Source: an uncultured Oscillospiraceae bacterium (GTDB lineage Bacteria; Bacillota; Clostridia; Oscillospirales; Oscillospiraceae). From it: a stretch of 26,833 nt of DNA. Of the stretch, positions 1-7,212 are shown piece by piece. The translations under genes were made by a program, and so were the position numbers. The stretch covers positions 1,283 to 28,115 of the forward strand of contig CAJOCV010000022.1 in NCBI GenBank assembly GCA_905233785.1, given 5' to 3'. The notes under the pieces were generated by a model. The model saw only the letters and a program-made list of their open reading frames with translations, ran no database searches and was not told the origin of the DNA. How positions within the stretch are numbered: position 1 is the first letter of the stretch; every line of letters begins with the position of its first letter.

Positions 1-792
1 ATCGACGCGCAGAACGTGCGCTACATCCTCAAGCTGGTGAGCGAGGGGAAGGAGACCAAAATCAGCGAGCTCGCCGGGGACGTGATCTGCATCACCGCCA
101 AGGGAAAGCCCATCAAGCCCAAGACGCTCGGGCAGAAGACCTATTGCGAGGCCATTGCGGAGAATACCATCACCCTCGGCATCGGCCCTGCCGGTACGGG
201 CAAGACCTATCTCGCCGTCGCGGCGGCGGTGGCGGCCTTTCGCGCCGAGGAGGTCAACCGCATCATCCTGACCCGCCCCGCCGTGGAGGCGGGCGAGCGC
301 CTGGGCTTTCTCCCCGGCGACCTGCAGAGCAAGGTCGATCCCTACCTGCGCCCGCTGTACGACGCGCTCTTTGACATGCTGGGCGCCGACACCTATCAGA
401 AATATCTCGAGCGCGGGAACATCGAGGTCGCGCCGCTGGCCTATATGCGCGGCAGAACGCTCGACGACAGCTTCATCATTCTGGACGAGGCGCAGAACAC
501 CTCGCGCGAACAGATGAAGATGTTCCTGACGCGCATCGGCTTCGGCTCCAAGGTCGTCATCACCGGCGACGTGACGCAGATCGACCTGCCCGAGGATAAG
601 GTCAGCGGCCTCAAGGTCGCCATGAGGGTGCTCGAGGGCATTGACGACATTGCCATCTGCAAGCTCACCGGCGCGGACGTGGTGCGCCACCAGCTCGTGC
701 AGAAGATCATCGAAGCCTATGAGGTCTACGACAAGAAAAACCCCACAGAACCGACCAAGCGACAGCCGCCGAAGCGTTTTAAGAAGGCGTAG
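1..792 (+). CDS. phoH: PhoH-family ATPase, 5' end cut by window edge
   Basis: This is a PhoH-like cytoplasmic P-loop ATPase, a family linked to RNA metabolism and often encoded next to ybeY. The reading frame is open from base 1, so the gene starts upstream. A GTG at 16 is an internal codon because the residues before it (IDAQN) match the family's sequence leading into VRYIL. The visible 263 residues hold the Walker A motif GPAGTGKT and the Walker B/DEAQN segment FIILDEAQN, followed by a TGD sensor motif. The tail is basic and proline-rich (PTKRQPPKRFKKA). Full-length family members are about 320 residues, so roughly the first 55 are missing. ybeY follows after 18 bases, implying one transcript. 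Precise biochemical function in Firmicutes is poorly known. Confidence 0.93.
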   Translation: MDAQNVRYILKLVSEGKETKISELAGDVICITAKGKPIKPKTLGQKTYCEAIAENTITLGIGPAGTGKTYLAVAAAVAAFRAEEVNRIILTRPAVEAGERLGFLPGDLQSKVDPYLRPLYDALFDMLGADTYQKYLERGNIEVAPLAYMRGRTLDDSFIILDEAQNTSREQMKMFLTRIGFGSKVVITGDVTQIDLPEDKVSGLKVAMRVLEGIDDIAICKLTGADVVRHQLVQKIIEAYEVYDKKNPTEPTKRQPPKRFKKA

Positions 793-810
793 AGTAAGGA
801 GAGAGACGAG

Positions 811-1287
811 ATGGAGCATGAAGTGTATGTGAGCCGGGAAGTGAAGAACCTCGGACACCGCAGCGCCGCCGCGCTGATCAAGAAGGCGGTGAAGATGGCG
901 CTGGACGCCGAGGGGGTGGACACGCCCTGCATCGTGAGCGTGATGCTGAGCGATGAGGAGGGCATCCGCCGCGTGAACGCGGAATTTCGCGGCATCGACA
1001 GCGCGACGGATGTGCTGAGCTTTCCCTTGAACGAGCTGACGCCCGGCCAATTTGACGCGGACGCCTGCGAGCGTGACCCGGAGACCGGTTCGGTCATGCT
1101 GGGGGACATGATGATCTCTCTGCCCCGCTGCGAAAAGCAGGGGGAGGAGTTCGGCCACGGCTTTGAGCGGGAGATCATGTACCTCACGGTGCACTCCGTG
1201 CTGCACCTGCTGGGCTATGACCATGTGGACGAAGGAGCGATGAAGGCGCAAATGCGCGCGCGGGAAAAGCTCATTATGGGCGATTAA
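811..1287 (+). CDS. ybeY: Endoribonuclease / rRNA maturation factor YbeY
   Basis: YbeY is a metal-dependent endoribonuclease that acts in 16S rRNA 3'-end maturation and ribosome quality control. The 158-residue product has the family length. Its C-terminal zinc-binding motif, HxxxHxxGYDH, is complete (HSVLHLLGYDH). The central segment with TDVLSFP is also characteristic. AAGGAG lies about 8 bases before the ATG at 811, which supports this start. It sits between phoH and era, the usual Firmicutes neighbourhood, although dgkA and cdd, which often separate ybeY from era, are absent here. The 93 bases before era hold a small hairpin repeat rather than a gene. Confidence 0.95.
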   Translation: MEHEVYVSREVKNLGHRSAAALIKKAVKMALDAEGVDTPCIVSVMLSDEEGIRRVNAEFRGIDSATDVLSFPLNELTPGQFDADACERDPETGSVMLGDMMISLPRCEKQGEEFGHGFEREIMYLTVHSVLHLLGYDHVDEGAMKAQMRAREKLIMGD

Positions 1288-1295
1288 GAATCATA

Positions 1296-1356
1296 CGCAG
1301 TTTTCGGACAGCCCCTTCCGGCGCTTCGCGCCGCCTCCCCCCGAAGGGGGAGGCAA
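1296..1356. repeat. Small interspersed double-hairpin repeat between ybeY and era
   Basis: Two adjacent hairpins are visible. CGGCGC/GCGCCG lies at 1319-1333 with a TTC loop, and CCTCCCCC/GGGGGAGG at 1334-1353 with a CGAA loop. The layout (CGGACAG, a GC stem, then a C-run/G-run hairpin and GGC) resembles the element at the 3' end of uvrC (8983-9033). There is no T-run after the second stem, so it is not a classic intrinsic terminator. It is probably a degenerate copy of an interspersed repeat found in gut Clostridia; that family assignment is from memory. Confidence 0.55.
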
Positions 1357-1380
1357 ATATGTACAACGGGAGATTTTCAA

Positions 1381-2268
1381 ATGACAAAATCCGCTATGAT
1401 AACCGTCTGCGGACGGCCGAACGTGGGCAAATCCACGCTGACAAACGCCCTGGTGGGGGAGAAGATCGCCATCGTCTCCGACAAGCCCCAGACCACGCGC
1501 AGCCGCATCACCGCCATCGTCAATCGCGGCGATACCCAGTTCGTGCTGATGGACACGCCGGGCTTCCACAAGCCCCGCACCCGCCTCGGCGACTACATGG
1601 TGAACGTGGTGAAGGAGAGCGTCGCGGATGTGGACGCGGTGCTGCTGCTCGTCGAGCCGGTCGCCGCGATCGGAGCGCAGGAGGAGGCGCTCATCGAGCG
1701 CATCGAGCAGACCGGCGCGCCCGCGCTGCTCGTCATCAACAAGATCGACACCGTGGAGAAGACCCGGCTTTTGGAGGTCATGGCGCTCTACAACGCCCGC
1801 CACAGCTTTGAGGCGATCCTGCCCGTCTCCGCCAAGACCGGCGAGGGGCTGGAAGAGTTGATGGAGGAGCTGGACAAGTACGCCGAGGAAGGTCCCCACT
1901 TCTTCCCGGACGATATGATCACCGATCAGCCCGAGCGGCAGATCTGCGCGGAGCTGGTGCGAGAGAAGCTCTTGATGTGCCTTGACAAGGAGATCCCCCA
2001 CGGCACCGCCGTGGAGGTCACGCGCTTTACCGAGCGCGAAAACGGCATCATCGACCTCGAGGTGACCATCTACTGCGAGAAGGACAGCCACAAGGGCATC
2101 ATCATCGGCAAAAAGGGCGCCATGCTCAAGAAGATCGGGGAGCTTGCCCGCGAGGACATCGAGGACTTTCTGGGCGCCAAGGTCTTTTTGCAGACCTGGG
2201 TCAAGGTCAAGGAGAACTGGCGCGACTCGATGGCGCAATTGAGAAATTTTGGCTTTACGCAGGAGTGA
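1381..2268 (+). CDS. era: GTPase Era
   Basis: Era is an essential GTPase that binds the 3' end of 16S rRNA and helps assemble the 30S subunit. The 295 residues show the G domain first: G1 GRPNVGKS near residue 11, the switch region with KPQTTR, G3 DTPG near 60 and G4 NKID near 120. A C-terminal KH RNA-binding domain follows, with GIIIGKKGAMLKKIG and the downstream VKVKENWRD. Length is typical. A GGGAG motif about 8 bases upstream supports the ATG at 1381. The stop is followed 45 bases later by the small yqzL-like gene, whose Shine-Dalgarno sequence lies inside a hairpin. Confidence 0.97.
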   Translation: MTKSAMITVCGRPNVGKSTLTNALVGEKIAIVSDKPQTTRSRITAIVNRGDTQFVLMDTPGFHKPRTRLGDYMVNVVKESVADVDAVLLLVEPVAAIGAQEEALIERIEQTGAPALLVINKIDTVEKTRLLEVMALYNARHSFEAILPVSAKTGEGLEELMEELDKYAEEGPHFFPDDMITDQPERQICAELVREKLLMCLDKEIPHGTAVEVTRFTERENGIIDLEVTIYCEKDSHKGIIIGKKGAMLKKIGELAREDIEDFLGAKVFLQTWVKVKENWRDSMAQLRNFGFTQE

Positions 2269-2278
2269 TTGTTTTGCG

Positions 2279-2305
2279 CCTCTGTGCAGATACTAAGCAC
2301 AGAGG
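2279..2305 (+). promoter_or_regulatory. Hairpin overlapping the yqzL-like ribosome-binding site
   Basis: CCTCTGTGC (2279-2287) pairs perfectly with GCACAGAGG (2297-2305) around a 9-base loop. The 3' arm includes the AGAGG of the ribosome-binding site AGAGGTGG used by the small gene that starts at 2314. Folding would partly hide that site after ribosomes leave era. A regulatory effect is inference. Confidence 0.5.
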
Positions 2306-2313
2306 TGGTAGAA

Positions 2314-2427
2314 ATGCAAGACGCCATCTGGCAGGCCTTCCGGGAGACCGGCGATCCGCTGTACTATATGCTGTACAAAGCGGTCACAACAGCCCCGGAA
2401 CAGACCGAAAACCCGAAATCCGCATGA
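2314..2427 (+). CDS. yqzL: YqzL-like small protein
   Basis: A 37-residue reading frame lies exactly between era and recO, the position of yqzL in Bacillus. The product begins MQDAIWQAFRETGDPLYYMLYK. It fits the YqzL pattern of a short N-terminal segment 'W..F..TG....Y' followed by a variable tail. AGAGGTGG lies 5-6 bases before the ATG. Function of the family is unknown. The stop codon TGA forms part of the 5' arm of a perfect 8-bp hairpin (2420-2439). Assignment rests on position plus a short motif, so it is good but not certain. Confidence 0.72.
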   Translation: MQDAIWQAFRETGDPLYYMLYKAVTTAPEQTENPKSA

Positions 2428-2439
2428 TTTTTCATGCGG
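2420..2439 (+). other. Stop-codon hairpin at the end of yqzL
   Basis: CCGCATGA (2420-2427) and TCATGCGG (2432-2439) form a perfect 8-bp stem with a TTTT loop. The yqzL stop codon TGA is the last three bases of the 5' arm. No U-run follows, so it is more likely an mRNA 3'-boundary or processing structure than a full terminator, and recO probably stays in the same transcript. Confidence 0.5.
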
Positions 2440-2464
2440 CGTCGGGGCTTGGAGTTTACATAAC

Positions 2465-3208
2465 ATGTTTCAAACCACAAAGGGTCTCATTCTGCGGGAG
2501 GTTCGATACAAAGAGGCGGATCGCATCCTCACGATCCTGACCGACTCGGAAGGGAAGATCACCGCCAAAGCCCGGGGCGCGCTGCGAAAATCCAGCCGCA
2601 CCGGCGCCGCCACCCAGCAGCTTACCTGGTCAGACCTCACGCTCTTCTTAAATCGCGGCAAGTGGCAGGTCAACGAGGGCAGCGTGATCGAGGGCTTTCC
2701 CGGTCTGCGCGAGGACATCGCAAGCCTCGCGCTCGGAAGCTATTTCTCTGAGTGCCTGGACGCCTTCAGCGCCGAGGAGCAGCCGGAGCCGGAACTGCTG
2801 CAATTGGGGCTCAACTCCCTCTACGCGCTGAGCCGGAAGCTGCGGGAGCCCTTGCTGATCAAGGCGGCCTTCGAGCTGCGGCTGATGGCGCTTGCGGGCT
2901 TTCAGCCGAATGTGCAGCGCTGCGTCTATTGCGGAAAAGAAGAGCCGGAGGAGCCCTGCCTCGGCATCGAAAACGGCGGGCTCTGCTGCCGCGCCTGCCG
3001 CAAGGCGGAGTTCGGCCTCACAGCGGCGCTGGACGCGGACGCGCTCAAAGCCCTGCGCTATGTGATCGCCGCCCCGGCCAAGCAGCTTTTCTCCTTCAAG
3101 CTGGAGGGAAAAAGCCTCAAACGCCTTTCGGACGCCGCGGAGGAATACCTGCGTGAGCATGCGGAACGGGGCTTTCAGACCTTGGAGTATTGGAAAAAGG
3201 TAAAATAA
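2465..3208 (+). CDS. recO: DNA repair protein RecO
   Basis: RecO works with RecR and RecF to load RecA onto SSB-coated single-stranded DNA and to anneal strands. The 247-residue product starts with the OB-fold typical of the family (TKGLILREVRYKEADRILTILT). It carries a C-terminal zinc-binding module with CxxC pairs, CVYCG near residue 156 and CCRAC near 178. Length is normal. GGAG lies about 12 bases before the ATG, a rather long spacing. It is the last gene before the MITE-like element at 3208, whose first base is the last base of the recO stop codon. Confidence 0.95.
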   Translation: MFQTTKGLILREVRYKEADRILTILTDSEGKITAKARGALRKSSRTGAATQQLTWSDLTLFLNRGKWQVNEGSVIEGFPGLREDIASLALGSYFSECLDAFSAEEQPEPELLQLGLNSLYALSRKLREPLLIKAAFELRLMALAGFQPNVQRCVYCGKEEPEEPCLGIENGGLCCRACRKAEFGLTAALDADALKALRYVIAAPAKQLFSFKLEGKSLKRLSDAAEEYLREHAERGFQTLEYWKKVK

Positions 3209-3321
3209 GTGAAGAGTGAAAAGTGAATAGTGAATAGTTAAGGTGTCGCTTCGCGACTTATTATCATTCGTCCCCGAAGGGGACACCATAACTTTTCACT
3301 ATTCTCTATTCACCATTCACT
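3208..3321. repeat. MITE-like palindromic element, full copy (recO-mutS2)
   Basis: The 114-bp element has 40-bp imperfect terminal inverted repeats: 3208-3247 pairs with 3282-3321, identical at 34 of 40 positions by hand alignment. The arms are built of AGTGAATAG-type units. The centre holds two short hairpins, GTCGC/GCGAC and GTCCCC/GGGGAC. It has no coding capacity. A half copy lies after ftsW (18824-18873), matching at 46 of the first 50 bases. Two copies in one window and the terminal symmetry suggest a non-autonomous mobile element or a REP-like family. Confidence 0.75.
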
Positions 3322-3337
3322 GATACGGAGTATTGCC

Positions 3338-5710
3338 ATGAGTTTTTTTGAAAAATCGTTAAACACCCTTGAGCTGCCCGCGGTGCTGGAGATGCTGGCG
3401 CAGCAGGCGGTGGGGGAGGCGGCAAAGGAGCGCGCGCTTGCGCTCACGCCCTCGGCCGACCGCTTTGAGGTCTCCCGCCGCCTGGAGGAGACCAGCGCCG
3501 CCAAGAGCATGATGACCGTGCGCGGCGGCCCCTCCTTCTCCGGGGTAAAGGACGTGCGCGCCTCCCTGGCGAGAGCCGACCTCGGCGGCGCGCTCAACAC
3601 GCGGGAGCTTTTGGACATCGCCCGGGTGCTCCAGTGCGCGCGCCTGGTGCGCGGCTACATCGGGGACGATACCGTGGGCAAGACCGCCATCGACTCCCTG
3701 TTCTATGCCCTGCGCGCCAACAAGTTTTTGGAGGAGAAGATCAACACCTCCATCGTCGGGGAGGACGAGATCGCGGACGGGGCGTCCCCGGAGCTTGCCA
3801 CCATCCGCCGCCAGATGCGCGCCGCCGCCGCGAGAGCGCGCGACGCCCTGCAGAAGATCCTCTCCTCGCCCTCTTACGCCAAGGCGCTGCAGGAGCCGAT
3901 CATCACCATGCGCTCCGACCGCTATGTGGTGCCCGTGCGGGCCGATCACAAGGGCGCGGTGCCGGGGCTGGTGCACGACATCTCCGCCACGGGTCAGACC
4001 TTGTTCGTCGAGCCGATGGCGGCGGTCAAGGCCAACAACGAGCTGCGGGAGCTGGCCGCCAAGGAGAAGCTTGAGATCGAGCGCATCCTTGCCGAGCTCT
4101 CCGCCGACTGCGCCGAGCACCGGGAGGACATCGACTCGGATTTCGAGCTGCTGACCCGGCTGGACCTCATCTTCGCCAAGGCCAAGCTCAGCTACAAGCT
4201 GGACTGTCAGGCGGCCTCCATGGAGGAAAAGGGCATCCTGCTCAGAAAAGCCAGACATCCGCTCTTGGACCAGGCAAAGGCCGTGCCCATCGACGTGGAG
4301 CTGGGCGAGAGCTTCGATACACTGGTCATCACCGGCCCGAACACCGGCGGTAAGACGGTGTCGCTCAAGACCATCGGTCTGCTTGCAGCCATGAACCAGT
4401 GCGGCCTGCACATTCCGGCAGCCGACGGCAGCAATCTGCCCGTCTTCAGCCACATTCTGGCGGACATCGGGGATGAACAGTCCATTGAGCAGAACCTCTC
4501 CACCTTTTCGGCACATATGACGAACATCGTGAGCATTTTGGACGAGTGCGACGACGCCTCGCTCCTGCTGTTTGACGAGCTGGGCGCCGGCACCGACCCC
4601 ACCGAGGGCGCGGCGCTTGCCATCTCCATCATCGAGTACGCCCGCAAATGCGGCGCCATGATCGCGGCGACCACCCACTACGCAGAGCTCAAGGTCTACG
4701 CCACCAACGAGCCGGGGGTACAAAACGCCTCCTGCGAGTTTGACGTGGAGACCCTGCGCCCCACCTATCGGCTGCTGGTGGGCATTCCGGGCAAATCCAA
4801 CGCCTTCGCCATCTCCCGCCGTCTTGGACTCAGTGAGGGCATCATCGAGGACGCGAGAGCCCGCGTCGGCACCGAGAGCGCGAGCTTTGAGGCCACCATC
4901 GAGAAGCTCGAGCAGACGCGCCTGCAGCTCGAAAAGGAGCGCACGGAGGCCGCCGTCAAACTCCGCCAGGCCGAGGAGAACGCCAAAAAGGCCGCTTTCC
5001 TCAAGGCGGAGCTGGAGGTGCGGCTGGAAAAAGCCGATCAGAAGTCCCGCCGGGAGGCCGAGCGCATCCTGAACGAGGCGCGCGAGACCGCCGAGCAGAC
5101 CTTCCGCGAGCTCGACGAGATGCGCAGGCACGCAAACGAGGAGGAAAACGCCCAGCTCGTCAACGAGGCCAGAAGCGAGCTGCGCCGCCGCCTCAATCAG
5201 TCCAGGGACGCGCTGCGTACGCAGGAGCAGGCCGTGCCGGAGCAGCAGACCTCCGCCCGCCCGGTCAAGCCCGGCGACACGGTGCAGATCAAATCCATGG
5301 GGATGAAGGCCGAGGTCGTCGCCGTCTCCCCCGAGCGGGTGCTGACGCTGCGGGCGGGCATCATGAACGTCACCGCCAAGGAGGACGAGGTGCTGCTCAT
5401 CGAGGGCGCTTCCGTAAAACCCAAGCCCAAGCCCGCCGCTTCCTCCGCCACGCTGCGCTCCGCGGGGCTTGCCCAGGAGATCGACCTTCGGGGCATGGAG
5501 GCCATCGAAGCCGTCCTCGCCGCCGAACGTTACCTCGATTCCGCCGTCATGGCGCGGCTCAAAACCGTCACGATTATCCACGGCAAGGGAACCGGCGCCC
5601 TGCGCAGCGCCGTCCAGGACATGCTGCGCCATAACAAGAGCGTCAAATCCTTCCGCCTGGGGCGCTACGGCGAAGGAGAGTCAGGTGTGACTATTGTGGA
5701 ACTCAAATAG
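3338..5710 (+). CDS. mutS2: MutS2: ribosome-rescue / anti-recombination ATPase with Smr domain
   Basis: MutS2 is a MutS paralogue without the mismatch-recognition domain. In Bacillus subtilis it has been implicated in splitting collided ribosomes; in other bacteria it limits recombination. The 790 residues are full length. The clamp/lever regions come first, then the ATPase with Walker A GPNTGGKT near residue 331 and Walker B LLFDELGAGTDP near 410. A long Glu/Lys/Arg-rich coiled coil covers about 510-620, followed by a KOW-like segment. The C-terminal Smr nuclease domain has IDLRGME and IHGKGTGALR. GGAG about 7 bases upstream supports the ATG. It lies between two palindromic elements, so it may be transcribed from recO or from a promoter I cannot identify. 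Confidence 0.96.
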   Translation: MSFFEKSLNTLELPAVLEMLAQQAVGEAAKERALALTPSADRFEVSRRLEETSAAKSMMTVRGGPSFSGVKDVRASLARADLGGALNTRELLDIARVLQCARLVRGYIGDDTVGKTAIDSLFYALRANKFLEEKINTSIVGEDEIADGASPELATIRRQMRAAAARARDALQKILSSPSYAKALQEPIITMRSDRYVVPVRADHKGAVPGLVHDISATGQTLFVEPMAAVKANNELRELAAKEKLEIERILAELSADCAEHREDIDSDFELLTRLDLIFAKAKLSYKLDCQAASMEEKGILLRKARHPLLDQAKAVPIDVELGESFDTLVITGPNTGGKTVSLKTIGLLAAMNQCGLHIPAADGSNLPVFSHILADIGDEQSIEQNLSTFSAHMTNIVSILDECDDASLLLFDELGAGTDPTEGAALAISIIEYARKCGAMIAATTHYAELKVYATNEPGVQNASCEFDVETLRPTYRLLVGIPGKSNAFAISRRLGLSEGIIEDARARVGTESASFEATIEKLEQTRLQLEKERTEAAVKLRQAEENAKKAAFLKAELEVRLEKADQKSRREAERILNEARETAEQTFRELDEMRRHANEEENAQLVNEARSELRRRLNQSRDALRTQEQAVPEQQTSARPVKPGDTVQIKSMGMKAEVVAVSPERVLTLRAGIMNVTAKEDEVLLIEGASVKPKPKPAASSATLRSAGLAQEIDLRGMEAIEAVLAAERYLDSAVMARLKTVTIIHGKGTGALRSAVQDMLRHNKSVKSFRLGRYGEGESGVTIVELK

Positions 5711-5871
5711 AGGCAATACCACACAATCCGCCTGCGGCATCTTCCGGAAAATTTCTGCCCTGCCTTCGCTGTTTTTTCTTGAAATACACAAAGTATTCCT
5801 GCAAAAAAACATCTTCGTCAGGACACAAATTTTCTCGGAATCTGCTCTTGTCGGATTATGTGGTATTACCT
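5711..5871. repeat. 161-bp near-palindromic MITE-like element
   Basis: AGGCAATACCACACAATCCG (5711-5730) is the inverted repeat of 5852-5871, with 2 mismatches in 20. The symmetry continues inward almost to the centre, with apex AATAC-acaaa-GTATT. Matching arm segments include TTCCGGAAAATTTCTG on the left and TTCCGAGAAAATTTGTG on the complement of the right. The whole element can therefore fold into one long hairpin. It starts at the base after the mutS2 stop codon. No open frame of interest is present. No clear target-site duplication was found by eye. Confidence 0.78.
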
Positions 5872-5930
5872 AAAAAGAAAGCCTGATACAGGTAAAACAT
5901 AGTGAAAATAACGAATCAAACAGCGGATAG

Positions 5931-5959
5931 TTGACGATTCGCTCGAAATTTGGTAAAGT
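5931..5959 (+). promoter_or_regulatory. Sigma-A type promoter of the HPr gene
   Basis: TTGACG (5931-5936) and TAAAGT (5954-5959) are separated by exactly 17 bases. The predicted start near 5966 gives a leader of about 50 bases before the HPr start codon at 6018. It lies just downstream of the palindromic element, so HPr is probably transcribed on its own. Confidence 0.72.
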
Positions 5960-6017
5960 ATCTTTGCATATCAGGAAGCATATGTTTTAGTATGTATATT
6001 TTTAAGGAGTGGCGAGT

Positions 6018-6281
6018 ATGATAACCAAAGAGGTAGTCATCAACAATCAGGTAGGACTTCACGCCAGACCCGCGACTTTCTTTATTCAGAAAGCCAATGA
6101 GTTCAAGAGCAGCATTTGGGTCGAGAAGGAAGAGAGACGTGTCAATGCCAAGAGCCTGCTGGGCGTTCTGTCCCTGGGCATCGTGAAGGGCACTGCCATC
6201 ACCATCATTGCCGACGGTGCGGACGAGGAAGAGGCCATTGCCACCCTGTCCCAGCTGATCGATTCCGACTTCTCTGAGTAA
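6018..6281 (+). CDS. ptsH: Phosphocarrier protein HPr
   Basis: HPr carries phosphate from PTS enzyme I to the sugar-specific EIIA proteins. In Firmicutes it is also phosphorylated on Ser46 by HPr kinase for CcpA-dependent catabolite control. The 87-residue product has His15 within GLHARPA at the exact expected number, and Ser46 in the AKSLLGV segment. Both phosphorylation sites are therefore present and the protein is HPr rather than Crh. The ATG at 6018 was chosen over an in-frame GTG at 6009 because AAGGAG at 6004-6009 is correctly spaced for the ATG and overlaps the GTG. It has its own promoter and terminator and no ptsI neighbour. Confidence 0.94.
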   Translation: MITKEVVINNQVGLHARPATFFIQKANEFKSSIWVEKEERRVNAKSLLGVLSLGIVKGTAITIIADGADEEEAIATLSQLIDSDFSE

Positions 6282-6301
6282 GATTTAAGAGTGTTATGAA
6301 C

Positions 6302-6334
6302 AGGGCTGTGCAGACATTGCACAGCCCTCTTTTC
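6302..6334 (+). terminator. Intrinsic terminator after HPr
   Basis: AGGGCTGTGCA (6302-6312) pairs perfectly with TGCACAGCCCT (6318-6328) around GACAT, followed by CTTTTC. The 11-bp GC-rich stem plus short T-run is a good factor-independent terminator and ends the monocistronic HPr transcript. Confidence 0.85.
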
Positions 6335-6342
6335 AAGTTCGG

Positions 6343-7212
6343 ATGAAAAAGGAAAACAAAGCCATTTGGGAAATGCTCCTGTGCGCAAGCCTCTGGAGCA
6401 TTGCGGGTATCTTTATGAAGCTTCTGCCCTGGAGCGGCTTTGCCGTGGCGGGCTTGCGCAGCCTTGTTGCCGGGCTGACCTTCGCGGTGTATATGCTCCT
6501 CCGGCGCATCCGCTTCCGCTTTGACCGGCATACGCTGCTCGCCGGGGTGCTCGCCGGGAGCGTCTATCTCTGCTTTGCCAGCGCAAACAAGCTCACCACG
6601 GCGGCAAACGCCATCGTCCTGCAGTTTACAGACCCGGCCTTTCTCGTGCTCTATACGGCGATCCTCTACCGGAAGCGCCCGCGCGGGGCAGATCTTGCGG
6701 TAGTGCTCGCGGTCATGGGCGGCATCACGCTCTTTTTCTTCGACCGGCTCGGCCCCTCCACGGTGCTGGGTAACTGTGTCGCCATCCTCTCGGGGATGCT
6801 GATGGCGGGGATGTACCTCGCCGTGCAGCAGCTCGACCAGGAAGCTCGCTTCAGCGCGATCCTGATCGGCCAGCTCTTTACCTTCCTGGTGGGACTTCCC
6901 AATATCATCGCGACACGCCCGATGCTGAATCTGACAACCGTCGGCTGTGTGCTGGTGCTGGGCGTATTCCAACTGGGGCTGGGATACATTCTTTATGTGA
7001 AGGCAAGCGAATACTGCCCGCCGCTGGCCTGCGCGCTGCTCGGCGCGGTGGAGCCGCTTCTAAACCCCGTATGGGTGCTGCTCTTTGACGGTGAGAGACC
7101 GGGGCTTTTCGCCCTGATCGGCGGCGTGATCGTCATCGGTTCGGTCACGCTGTGGTGTATTTTCGGAAAGGATCAGGATCATGCAGCAACATCTTCCGGA
7201 GTTACAGGATAA
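6343..7212 (+). CDS. EamA/DMT-family membrane transporter
   Basis: This 289-residue integral membrane protein belongs to the drug/metabolite transporter superfamily. About ten hydrophobic segments are visible, arranged as two EamA-type halves. The first half opens with EMLLCASLWSIAGIFMKLLPWSG; the second carries the conserved ASEYCPPLACALLGAVEPLLNPVW signature near residues 220-245. Substrate cannot be deduced. The ATG at 6343 begins only 9 bases after the HPr terminator, with a poor ribosome-binding site and no obvious promoter. Its last 32 bases overlap the start of uvrC, so the two are probably translationally coupled. Confidence 0.85.
   Translation: MKKENKAIWEMLLCASLWSIAGIFMKLLPWSGFAVAGLRSLVAGLTFAVYMLLRRIRFRFDRHTLLAGVLAGSVYLCFASANKLTTAANAIVLQFTDPAFLVLYTAILYRKRPRGADLAVVLAVMGGITLFFFDRLGPSTVLGNCVAILSGMLMAGMYLAVQQLDQEARFSAILIGQLFTFLVGLPNIIATRPMLNLTTVGCVLVLGVFQLGLGYILYVKASEYCPPLACALLGAVEPLLNPVWVLLFDGERPGLFALIGGVIVIGSVTLWCIFGKDQDHAATSSGVTG

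Noticed and set aside
2265..2540. 91-codon frame starting at the end of era
   Set aside because: It runs through the hairpins and into recO in another frame and has no family resemblance; the 37-codon frame at 2314 fits YqzL better.
3208..3337. CRISPR-like repeats in the AGTGAATAG tract
   Set aside because: The units are short, imperfect and mirrored rather than direct repeats with unique spacers.
3359..5632. 757-codon open frame on the minus strand opposite mutS2
   Set aside because: It is a GC-rich shadow of the mutS2 codons, rich in Gly/Leu/Arg/His with no recognisable motif, while the plus strand encodes a complete MutS2.
6009..6017. GTG at 6009 as the HPr start
   Set aside because: It overlaps the ribosome-binding site, and the ATG at 6018 places His15 and Ser46 at their canonical numbers.
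5711..6017. Riboswitch or tRNA upstream of HPr
   Set aside because: No cloverleaf or known aptamer core was seen; the first 161 bases are a simple palindrome and the remainder is an ordinary promoter and leader.
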